Below are positions 16,766-23,936 of a stretch of DNA of 40,909 nt, piece after piece. The notes beneath the pieces were generated by a model, which saw only the letters and a program-made list of their open reading frames with translations, was not told the origin of the DNA and made no database searches. Source of the DNA: DATFYM01 sp035315065 (GTDB lineage Bacteria > Acidobacteriota > Terriglobia > UBA7540); the NCBI GenBank assembly GCA_035315065.1, contig DATFYM010000209.1:1-40909 (forward strand), read 5' to 3'. Position numbers and translations under genes: made by a program. Each line of letters begins with the position of its first letter. Position 1 is the first letter of the stretch.

Positions 16766-17482
16766 TCATTTCTGACCTAGATGCAGAGCCGCCACTCCGC
16801 CGGTGAAATTTCGATACCGCACGTTCTCGAATCCGGCCTCACGCATCAACGCCGCCAGCCGCTCCTGGTCCGGAAAGCGCGAGACCGAATCCGGCAGGTA
16901 TTGATAAGGACCGGTAACGCCGGAAATCCAGGTGCCGACGCGGGGCAGGACGCGGTGAAAGTAGAAGCGAAACATTGGTCCGGCCACGGGCCAGCGTACC
17001 TGGGAAAAGTCGAGGATGGCGAGCCAGCCTCCTGGCTTCAGCACGCGATGCATCTCCTCCAGTCCTCTCGTATAATTGGCCAGGTTACGGAAGCCGAAGG
17101 CCATCGAGACGACGTCCAGGGATCCGTCCCGGAATGGAAGCCTCAGCGTATCGGCCTCGAGGAAGAACGCTGGTCGCCCTTGGTTGCTCGCTTTCCGTCG
17201 CGCCAGTCGCAGCATCGGACGGCAGAAATCCGTCCCCACCACCGTGCCGGCGGAAACGCGCGTCAACGCCAGCGAAAGGTCGCCCGTACCGCAGCAGGCA
17301 TCGACGGCCACCGAGCCGGGTCGCGCCAAGGCTTCATGCAACTCACGGGCGGTCGCGCGTCGCCAGGCGATGTCGCGCCCCAGCGAGAGCACGTGGTTCG
17401 CCAAGTCGTAGCGCGGGGCCACCGCCGCGAACATCTCCTCCACGGCGCGCGCCTTGGCTTGTTCTTGCTGGTCACTCGTCAC
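16766..17482 (-). CDS. ubiE: Demethylmenaquinone methyltransferase UbiE/MenG
   Basis: A 238-residue class I SAM-dependent methyltransferase. The family signature near the N-terminus is FAAVAPRYDLANHVLSLGRDIAWRR (residues 17-41). SAM-binding motif I is VAVDACCGTGDLSLAL at about 57-72, and RNLANYTRGLEEMHRVLKPGGWLAILDFSQ is the motif II-III region. It methylates demethylmenaquinone to menaquinone, and in aerobes the ubiquinone precursor, at the membrane face. The start is a GTG at 17482 that lies inside the GTGACGA repeat, so the first four residues (MTSD) are repeat-encoded. Its stop overlaps by ATGA with the possible start of the next gene. aroB lies upstream on the same strand, 43 bp away; chorismate feeds menaquinone synthesis, so a joint operon makes sense. 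Confidence 0.93.
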   Translation of the reverse strand: MTSDQQEQAKARAVEEMFAAVAPRYDLANHVLSLGRDIAWRRATARELHEALARPGSVAVDACCGTGDLSLALTRVSAGTVVGTDFCRPMLRLARRKASNQGRPAFFLEADTLRLPFRDGSLDVVSMAFGFRNLANYTRGLEEMHRVLKPGGWLAILDFSQVRWPVAGPMFRFYFHRVLPRVGTWISGVTGPYQYLPDSVSRFPDQERLAALMREAGFENVRYRNFTGGVAALHLGQK

Positions 17483-17545
17483 CTGTCACCCGTCACCGTG
17501 TTGAGCGCTTCTTGCTGGTCACTCGTCACTTGTCACTCGTCACTG
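17460..17545. repeat. GTGACGA-family repeat joining aroB and ubiE
   Basis: CTTGCTGGTCACTCGTCAC occurs twice (17464-17482 and 17512-17530), each followed by further GTCAC units. It forms the C-terminus of AroB (TVTSDK) and the start codon and first residues of UbiE. No inverted arm is seen, unlike the other families. Confidence 0.7.
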
Positions 17546-18608
17546 TCTTAAGCGCGGCGGCCACTTCGTTCATCGATACGTCCGCAACAATCTTCACCTT
17601 GCCGATTCGCTCCGGCAGGACCCAACGGATATTCCCGCCGATCGCCTTCTTGTCCTGGGGCAGCAGCTTGAGCACCCTCGCCGGCGGCACGTCGCGAATC
17701 GGCGGCAGCGGTCCGACGCGACCGACCAACCGCGCGATCCTCTCGCCTTCGTCCGGAGCCAACAGCCGAAGCCGCTCCGACAATCGCGCCGCCGCCAGCA
17801 GCCCCCAGCCCACCGCCTCGCCGTGCAGGAATCGGCTATAGCCGGTGGCTTCTTCGAAGGCGTGGCCGAACGTGTGGCCAAGGTTCAGTACGAACCTCAG
17901 GCTCGTCTCACGCTCGTCGCGGTTCACGACGTCCACTTTCACGGCTACCGCCCGAGCCAGCACTGTTTCAAGCAGCTTGGTGTTTTGCGGGCGAAGCGAG
18001 TCGATGCTCCGTTCCAGTTGGCTGAAGAAGGGATCACCAACCAGGATGGCGTGCTTCACCACCTCATACAAGCCGGAGCGAAACGCGCGGTCGCTGAGCG
18101 AGCTCAGGACCAGCGGCTCGGCGACCACGAGGCGCGGAGGATAAACGGTGCCCACGAGGTTCTTCATCGCGCCCACGTTCACCGCCGTCTTGCCGCCCAC
18201 GGCGCTGTCCACCTGGCCGACGACCGTGGTTGGCACCTGCACGTAGTCGATGCCGCGCATGTAGGTGGAGGCGACAAAGCCGCCGAGATCACCCGCCACG
18301 CCGCCGCCGAACACGATCAGCAGGCTGCGGCGGTCGGCGCCTCCCTTCAGGAGTTGCGCCGCTACGACCTCCACCATGCCCATCGCCTTCGAGCCTTCGC
18401 CTGACGGAATCAATACCGTCCGAGCCTGCTCGAGGCCGCCCTCCCTGAGAAACGTGCTTTCCCAGCGCTTCCAAAGCGGCTTCTCGCTCAGCACGAAGAC
18501 GGAAGAATAAGTCGCCAGCGGAAAACGGCGCAGCGCGCGCCACGCACCCCGGCCCGCGACCACGTCATAGACGAATTTCTCGGATGCCACTTGCAGCGTG
18601 TGGAGCAT
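17526..18608 (-). CDS. aroB: 3-dehydroquinate synthase AroB
   Basis: A 360-residue cytoplasmic enzyme that converts DAHP to 3-dehydroquinate in the shikimate pathway. The NAD-binding part shows FGGGVAGDLGGFVASTYMRG (about residues 100-119) and VPTTVVGQVDSAVGGKTAVN (about 127-146). The metal-binding part has LGHTFGHAFE and FLHGEAVGWG with the expected histidines (about 247-268). Length matches the family. The ATG at 18608 is followed by a conventional first strand. It precedes ubiE on the same strand. The C-terminal TVTSDK residues are repeat-encoded. Confidence 0.96.
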   Translation of the reverse strand: MLHTLQVASEKFVYDVVAGRGAWRALRRFPLATYSSVFVLSEKPLWKRWESTFLREGGLEQARTVLIPSGEGSKAMGMVEVVAAQLLKGGADRRSLLIVFGGGVAGDLGGFVASTYMRGIDYVQVPTTVVGQVDSAVGGKTAVNVGAMKNLVGTVYPPRLVVAEPLVLSSLSDRAFRSGLYEVVKHAILVGDPFFSQLERSIDSLRPQNTKLLETVLARAVAVKVDVVNRDERETSLRFVLNLGHTFGHAFEEATGYSRFLHGEAVGWGLLAAARLSERLRLLAPDEGERIARLVGRVGPLPPIRDVPPARVLKLLPQDKKAIGGNIRWVLPERIGKVKIVADVSMNEVAAALKTVTSDK

Positions 18609-18609
18609 G

Positions 18610-18768
18610 AAGGAACCACTCTCGGTAGGCGGTAGGCAATCGGTAGACAGTAGGTGGTCGGAGGTAGACGGGGAATACCCTTTCCCTCCACCATCTACCC
18701 CGTCGCCTTTCCTTCATTCCGTCTACCGTCTACCATCAACCGTCTACCATCTGCCTCGAACGGGCGCC
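18610..18768. repeat. GTAGAC-family element, left bracket of the cupin gene
   Basis: GTAGGCGGTAGGCAATCGGTAGAC-type units (18628-18673) are followed by inverted TCTACC units (18691-18752). Bases 18685-18737 are a perfect 53-base reverse complement of 19145-19197 on the other side of the cupin gene. Confidence 0.8.
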
Positions 18769-18771
18769 TCC

Positions 18772-19122
18772 CTACTTGCGCAAGTACTGGTCCGTCTTGT
18801 CCAGCCAATCCTGACGCGGCGGGTTGAAGATGTCGAGGTCCACGGTATCTTCCAGCGCCAAAGCCTTATGAGGCATGTGTGAGGGAATGCACAGAACCTC
18901 GCCGGCGTGGACCACGATCTCCTTTCCGTCGATGAAGAATTGCAGTGCGCCTTCGAGGACGTAGGTGATCTGTTCGTTGACGTGGCTGTGCAAGGGCACC
19001 ACGCAACCCTTCTTCATGAGCACTCGCGCCAGCATCACGTTCTCGCCCACCACAAGCTGCCGGTCGAGCAGCGGATTCAGCGTTTCCAGTTCAACGTCTT
19101 TCCATGGGAGATACTTCAGCAT
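18772..19122 (-). CDS. Cupin-domain protein
   Basis: A 116-residue single-domain cupin. Motif 1 is about residues 44-62 (VVPLHSHVNEQITYVLEG, with the G(X)5HXH-like His pair and a Glu), motif 2 about 78-95 (GEVLCIPSHMPHKAL with a Pro and His). Such small cupins bind a divalent metal; members serve as dioxygenases, isomerases or ligand sensors, and the substrate cannot be read. The start ATG at 19122 is followed by MLKYLPWKDVELET. The gene is bracketed by inverted copies of the same repeat, so it looks like an isolated cassette. No regulator or metabolic partner is adjacent on the same transcript. Confidence 0.85.
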   Translation of the reverse strand: MLKYLPWKDVELETLNPLLDRQLVVGENVMLARVLMKKGCVVPLHSHVNEQITYVLEGALQFFIDGKEIVVHAGEVLCIPSHMPHKALALEDTVDLDIFNPPRQDWLDKTDQYLRK

Positions 19123-19138
19123 GTTTCACCTTCCCCTC

Positions 19139-19287
19139 GAAGTAGATGGTAGACGGTAGACGGAATGAAGGAAAGGCGACGGGGTAGATGGTGGAGGAAA
19201 ACGCTCTTTCCCGTCTACCGTCTACTGTCTACCGAACCTCCCCGTCCACCTCCTACCACCTACCGTCTACCGATAACCGACTACCGA
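19139..19287. repeat. GTAGAC-family element, right bracket of the cupin gene
   Basis: GTAGATGGTAGACGGTAGACGG units (19142-19162), a core with GGAAAACGCTCTTTCC (19193-19210), and inverted CGTCTACCGTCTACTGTCTACCG units (19211-19285). Bases 19145-19197 pair perfectly with 18685-18737. The gap 19123-19426 otherwise holds only a gene remnant (next entry). Confidence 0.8.
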
Positions 19288-19371
19288 CTACCAGCGACCG
19301 TCACTGTACAGCCTCGCCGCGTTGTCGTGCAAATAGCCGCGAGCGAGCTCCAGCGCTTTGGCTCGGTCACT
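19288..19371 (-). pseudogene. Fragment resembling the C-terminus of an amidohydrolase
   Basis: The minus strand reads DRAKALELARGYLHDNAARLYSDGRW and then a TAG at 19288-19290 (the tail is quoted in part: YLHDNAARLY). This resembles the last helix of amidohydrolase family 2 enzymes, whose ends are often I-x-x-x-NAARLY. Upstream the frame becomes non-homologous and neighbouring frames carry better-looking residues (MPKLRIPVAAR), so a frameshift and loss of the body are likely. It is only 28 codons, so this is a tentative call. Confidence 0.3.
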
Positions 19372-19426
19372 TCGTCCTCCGCCACCATCTCGCGGCCACA
19401 GGAATCCGCAGTTTGGGCATCGCGGC

Positions 19427-21868
19427 CTACTCAACGCTCAGGGAGACCTCTTCGGCCAGCGCTCGAAAGCGACTGATCCATATGGTAGCGTTTTCATCTT
19501 CCTGCGCGGCCTTTTGCTGAAACTCCGGATACGCCGTTTGCAGCAGTTCGTAACAGGCGTTCTGGATCTTCCAGAGGTTCACTTCGAGGGGTAGCGACCG
19601 AGCCACTCCCACCGCCGTATCGAGTCCTCCGAGAACTTCCAGATTGGAGGGGTCGGCGCGGAGCCGCTCCGCCATTTGTTCGAGCTTCATTCGCAGTGTG
19701 TACTCCAAGGTCGGCACATCAAGTGCAACCTTGGCAGCCTCGGCATCATAAATGAGACCTCGGATGCTCTCGAAATCCGGGTTTTCGCTAGCGAAGGCGC
19801 GACGCAGTTGCGTGTTCAAAGCAAACTCAGCCGCTGCGTGGAAGGCTCGGGGAACCGCCAGCGACGTTCCCAGCTTCGCCAACGTTCGCGTCATCGACAT
19901 CAAGTGAGGGTAGAGACTGTCAAACGCCGCCTCGGCTTCCGTCCATTCCGATTCGATGATGCGGCTCAGGATCCTGCGCTGTTCGTCTCGGAAGAGGACC
20001 GTCAGCGAGTAGGTCCCGCCTTCGAAGTTCTCCTGCAGGAGCCGGCTCACGTCGTCCAGATTCTCTTCGGAAAAGGCTTTCGTCAGCGCCTGATCCAACG
20101 CCGCGTAATCTTGGTCTCCCTCCACTTTCAGGATGCCGCCGACGGGGTTGAAGTCGCCGCGGTCGAGGGCCGCGAAGGCCAGGGCCGCCGACTCTTGCGT
20201 GATCTCCGACGTGAAGCGCGCTCGTCCCACCGCGAGCCTCCGCTCCCGCTTGCCGTCTTTGGCGAGGTTCGAGCCTGCCTGCCGCTCCACTACGTAATCG
20301 TAAACATGGGTATCCGTCTCGTAGGGCTCGAAAAGGGACCGAATGGCGTAGTGACCTCCGACCTTCCGCAGGTTAACAAAGGCAGGCCTCACGAACTTCT
20401 GGTAGATACGGCTGCCATCCTGATGCTCGGGGATATTGCTCTTGGCCTTGCTCAGCTTTTCCATGAATAGGGTTTCACCCTGGTTACCGAAAAGCTGATC
20501 GGCCAGTTGCGCCGCACGGCCGGCATACTGCATCACCTGTACGGTCTCAATTCCCGACAGCTCGTCGAAGAACCAGCCGCAACTGGTGTACATCAACATG
20601 GCGTTCCGCTGAAGCTCCATCAGCTTCCAGACGGTGATTCTCTCGGCCTCGCTAAGCGGGACAGCGGCGTGCCGGGCGAGGAATCGATCGCGGCTTTCCG
20701 CTGACCGGTCCAGAAGGACGTCGACATAATCATTGCGCGCCGCCCAGGGGTCCTTGAGAAACGCCCCGGCTTTCTCCTCGAAAAGCGGAGCCAGGGTGTC
20801 GCGAAGCCAATCAAAAGCTTCGCGCAGCGATGCGCGCCATTCCTGGTTCCAACCCGGGTGGCCGCCGGAGTTACAACCGCAATTACTGCGCCAGCGCTCG
20901 ACGCCGTGGACACAGCTCCAGGAGCTGTTTTCAAATACCTCCACCAAGTGAGTTGCCGGGTGCCGTTCGAGATAAAGACCATAATTGATAAGTTCGGCGA
21001 GCTCATTGGACTCGATCTGGTTCAAGGCATAGGTCAACGCCATTTCACCGTACGGGTGGTGGTGACCGTAGGTCTCGCCATCGGTGGCGATGTGCACCAG
21101 TTCGGGCCAGGGGCGGGTCTCCTCGGAAAACGCCCCCAGGAGTCGTTGCGCAAACTGTTCGCCGTTGTCAAGCAAGCCCTCAAAGGCGATGGCCCGCGAA
21201 ATAGGCCCATCGTAAAAGAAGAGACTGATGGTTCTCCCCGAGGGCAGTCGTAGGCGGTAAACCATGGTCGGGTCAATTTGCCCTTTGCCGACGTCCTTCC
21301 AATTGCGCCCTCCGATCTTTCGCACACGGCTGGCTTGATTCGGGGCGAGTATGGTGAACTTCATTCCCACTTGCGCCAGGATTTCCAGCGTCGGGAGGTC
21401 CACGGCTGTCTCGGGTAACCACATCCCCTCGGGTCTTCGCCCAAACCGATGTTCGAAGTCGCGCACTCCCCAGAACGTCTGGGTGTATTTGTCGCGTTCG
21501 TTGGCCAGCGGCATGATCATGTGGTTGTAGGGCTGTGCAAGGGCGGATCCGTGTCCGGAAAAAGCCTTGCCGCTTTCGGCATCCGCTTCGAGAATGGCGC
21601 GATAGACAGGCGGATCGTTCGCCTGAATCCAGGAAAGCAAGGTGGGACCGAAGTTAAAGCTGATCTTGGCGTAATTGTTCACGATTCTGACGATTCGTTT
21701 TTGTTCGTCCAGAATTCGGGAAGCCGCGTTCCGAGCATAGCATTCCGCATCGATCCGCTCGTTCCAGTCGTGGTACGGATGCGCGGATTCCTGGAGCTCA
21801 ACCGCCTCGAGCCAAGGGTTTTCGCGCGGCGGCTGGTAGAAATGCCCGTGAATGCAGATATAGCCCAT
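19427..21868 (-). CDS. GH57-type glycoside hydrolase with DUF3536
   Basis: An 813-residue cytoplasmic protein. It opens with ICIHGHFYQPPRENPW, the hallmark of the GH57 subgroup carrying a DUF3536 C-terminal domain. The catalytic-type (beta/alpha)7 barrel is about residues 1-300, with FNFGPTLLSWI, PEGMWLPETAVD (nucleophile-region motif) and HIATDGETYGHHHPYGE. The DUF3536 region fills the rest, up to about residue 800. GH57 enzymes act on alpha-glucans (amylase, branching or transferase activity); which one is not decidable from this. The ATG at 21868 starts directly at the conserved residues. It is the last gene of a minus-strand run after the radical SAM gene 210 bp upstream. Confidence 0.88.
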   Translation of the reverse strand: MGYICIHGHFYQPPRENPWLEAVELQESAHPYHDWNERIDAECYARNAASRILDEQKRIVRIVNNYAKISFNFGPTLLSWIQANDPPVYRAILEADAESGKAFSGHGSALAQPYNHMIMPLANERDKYTQTFWGVRDFEHRFGRRPEGMWLPETAVDLPTLEILAQVGMKFTILAPNQASRVRKIGGRNWKDVGKGQIDPTMVYRLRLPSGRTISLFFYDGPISRAIAFEGLLDNGEQFAQRLLGAFSEETRPWPELVHIATDGETYGHHHPYGEMALTYALNQIESNELAELINYGLYLERHPATHLVEVFENSSWSCVHGVERWRSNCGCNSGGHPGWNQEWRASLREAFDWLRDTLAPLFEEKAGAFLKDPWAARNDYVDVLLDRSAESRDRFLARHAAVPLSEAERITVWKLMELQRNAMLMYTSCGWFFDELSGIETVQVMQYAGRAAQLADQLFGNQGETLFMEKLSKAKSNIPEHQDGSRIYQKFVRPAFVNLRKVGGHYAIRSLFEPYETDTHVYDYVVERQAGSNLAKDGKRERRLAVGRARFTSEITQESAALAFAALDRGDFNPVGGILKVEGDQDYAALDQALTKAFSEENLDDVSRLLQENFEGGTYSLTVLFRDEQRRILSRIIESEWTEAEAAFDSLYPHLMSMTRTLAKLGTSLAVPRAFHAAAEFALNTQLRRAFASENPDFESIRGLIYDAEAAKVALDVPTLEYTLRMKLEQMAERLRADPSNLEVLGGLDTAVGVARSLPLEVNLWKIQNACYELLQTAYPEFQQKAAQEDENATIWISRFRALAEEVSLSVE

Positions 21869-21903
21869 AGTTTGACCTTACGGCAACGGCTGAAAGAGCG
21901 CAA

Positions 21904-21935
21904 ACGTTTTAGGACGTTTTAGGACAAAATCTCAA
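21904..21935 (-). promoter_or_regulatory. Tandem 10-bp repeat and weak promoter before the GH57 gene
   Basis: ACGTTTTAGG occurs twice in a row (21904-21913, 21914-21923), 36-55 bp upstream of the GH57 start. On the coding strand a TTGAGA (21935-21930) and a CTAAAA (21912-21907) lie 17 bp apart and could be -35 and -10 boxes, in which case the tandem repeat overlaps the promoter as an operator would. Confidence 0.3.
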
Positions 21936-22077
21936 CCGTAATTCTCCGGACGACTGGATGTCATCGGGAAGGGAACTCCCCGGCCCTCGCCAGCGTTGGT
22001 CGATCGAGTCCGGGCCTGACATCGTTCGAGGCACTTAAGATTCTTGCGGGCGCGCATCGAGTGCGGCGGCGAATTTC

Positions 22078-23487
22078 TCATGACGCACGGGTCTTAGGAA
22101 GAAGCCGATCAGCAGGCATCTGGAGCGCTACGCCGAAATCGGTCAGAAGTTTTTCCTCGGCACAAAGATGAGCGCGGAATTCGCGAATGATTCGGCTTCC
22201 GAGCATGAGCAGCACGATGGGGTCGGCCGAGAGTTCGTAAGAGGCGATCTGCCGGTCGAATCTGTCCAGGTCAACGCCGAAGCGCTCGTGGTACCCGCAA
22301 AACTCCCGGCGGGCGGGGGCGTCCGAGCGCCGCGCCAACAGCGATTCTGCCGTGCGGCAGTGTTCGACGGCTGCGGACGCGAAGGACTTCAGAAAACCCC
22401 GCAGATGCCCTGCCGCGGCACAGTGTCCGGCCGGCGTAGTCTTGAGCCGTCCCAGTTCGGCCTCAAAATCATCAACCCGCTCCTTAATCTGCTCGTGCTC
22501 CGAGGTCCAGGACTCGAGATAGAACTCGACAGTCTGGGCCTGACCCGCAGCCATGTCTGCAGGCGAAGCGACGATCGCCGTCTCCGCTTCCAAATACCGG
22601 CACGAGAACCCACGCCGCTCGAGTGCCAGCACTACCTCTCGCCGCGGCGGGTACGAATGCGTGGAAAATTGCCCGGGCAGATGGCCTGTCAGGTAGCCGC
22701 CGGGCTGGGTCTCACAATCCACGGTAAACAGGTCCCCACCCGCAACCAGAGACGTGTTGAAGGCGTAGTTCTCACGCGTGTTGAAGAACAAGCGGGAGCG
22801 TGGGAAGGCCAGATGATAGACGCTGACGATGAAGCGGTAGTCCTCGTCCGAGACGGTGAAGTGGGAGGGCTTCTGGGAAGCGAGCACGCCCCGCGCCGGC
22901 TTCAGCCGCGGGATCCCGATGGCGTGTGGCTCCAGGCCATAGGTCCGCCGCAGGTAGTTGCCATGCTCAACGACCGCCAGAACTTCAAAGCGCCAGTCGT
23001 AGAGTCCCAAGAGCACACCCAGGGCAACGCGGGGCAGTCCTGCCGCGATGGTCGTGTCCCAAAGATTCAGGCGATCTTCATAGCGCCGTTTGGGCGTGTC
23101 GAGGAAGTGCCAGCGGTCGAAATGGGGTTGGTGGTAAGTCTCCTGCCATTCCACTACCCAGTCCAGCCCGGCCTCCCGCAGGCGCTGGTATTCGTCTTGG
23201 GTGTAGACGGGAGCGCAGAGAGCTACCAGCCCGCCGCCCGTCGCCGTCAGTTTCCGGCGCGTCAGATCAACGTAGGGCAGGAGCCCATCCGGACCTAAGT
23301 CGGGGTCGTCAGAAAGCACCAACTCGATCTGGCGATGACCCCAGGAGAGAATCAAATCCAGCTCGCGGCCGAACTCGTCGAGTCCCAGCCGTACCCTCTC
23401 GGCAAGCGGATTGCTCTTGCGATATCCGCAGTAGAGGCAGTCGTTCTGACAGAAGCTGGTGAGGTAAACGGGGATGACGAACTCCAC
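22078..23487 (-). CDS. ThiH-like radical SAM protein fused to a hemerythrin-like domain
   Basis: As written the frame gives 469 residues from a GTG at 23487. The radical SAM core has the cluster motif CQNDCLYCGY (Cys13, Cys17, Cys20; CX3CX2C) typical of ThiH/HydG-like aromatic-amino-acid lyases, with HAIGIPRLKPA and FFNTRENYAFN further on. From about residue 320 a four-helix hemerythrin-like (HHE) domain follows: SEHEQIKERVDDFEAE, VEHCRTAESLL, GYHERFGVDLDRFD and FRAHLCAEEKLL, giving the spaced His and Glu ligands of a di-iron site. ThiH proteins have an N-terminal helical segment before the cluster; that segment is present in frame upstream (LSTEDAAALIAWG... to 23667) but without an ATG/GTG/TTG start, and an in-frame TAA lies before it at 23694 or so. 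So the real start may be a rare CTG at 23667, or the 5' end is damaged. It is unlikely to make thiamin because ThiO is present. Confidence 0.7.
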   Translation of the reverse strand: MEFVIPVYLTSFCQNDCLYCGYRKSNPLAERVRLGLDEFGRELDLILSWGHRQIELVLSDDPDLGPDGLLPYVDLTRRKLTATGGGLVALCAPVYTQDEYQRLREAGLDWVVEWQETYHQPHFDRWHFLDTPKRRYEDRLNLWDTTIAAGLPRVALGVLLGLYDWRFEVLAVVEHGNYLRRTYGLEPHAIGIPRLKPARGVLASQKPSHFTVSDEDYRFIVSVYHLAFPRSRLFFNTRENYAFNTSLVAGGDLFTVDCETQPGGYLTGHLPGQFSTHSYPPRREVVLALERRGFSCRYLEAETAIVASPADMAAGQAQTVEFYLESWTSEHEQIKERVDDFEAELGRLKTTPAGHCAAAGHLRGFLKSFASAAVEHCRTAESLLARRSDAPARREFCGYHERFGVDLDRFDRQIASYELSADPIVLLMLGSRIIREFRAHLCAEEKLLTDFGVALQMPADRLLPKTRAS

Positions 23488-23781
23488 TTCGCGGCCCGCG
23501 ACACGTTCACGGACCTCGCTGGCCGCGGCGAGGATCTCCTCCCGGCCTTCCGGACGGCGCCCCCACGCGATCAGGGCCGCCGCATCCTCGGTGCTCAGAC
23601 CAGCCCCGCTGGCGCTTGTCTCAGCAATCGAAGCAATTGAACGGCGAGGCTGCCCAGTCTCTAACAGCCCTTCGAGCCGAGCTTAGGCCGCCGGGAATAG
23701 TCCGCTAAACATGGTTCACGTTCTCAAGCTCCATTTGGACGCCGTCTTGGCTTCGTAACTCCCTGCATAGCGTCTAGACTG

Positions 23782-23913
23782 GCAGGGTGCTGAAAAATGC
23801 CCTTGGGCCTTCGTAGAGGCCGGCTTTAGCCGGGCATCTTATTGAATTCACAGTGCCGCCCTAAAGGGCGCCGCTACGAAAACCGTTCGAAACAGGGTTT
23901 TTCAGCACCCTGC
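23782..23913. mobile_element. 132-bp MITE-like element with 16-bp terminal inverted repeats
   Basis: The ends are perfect 16-bp inverted copies: GCAGGGTGCTGAAAAA (23782-23797) and TTTTTCAGCACCCTGC (23898-23913). Inside there are hairpins CCGGCTTTAGCCGG and GCCCTAAAGGGC. It carries no gene. The size, ends and lack of coding capacity are those of a non-autonomous transposon; no matching transposase is in the window. The rest of the gap 23488-23936 shows only the upstream coding extension of the radical SAM gene. Confidence 0.7.
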
Positions 23914-23936
23914 TAACTAACGCCACGCCTGGGTTC

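Noticed and set aside
23667..23711. In-frame TAA of the radical SAM gene read as a recoded codon
   Set aside because: TAA recoding is not known in such bacteria; a rare start or a damaged 5' end is simpler.
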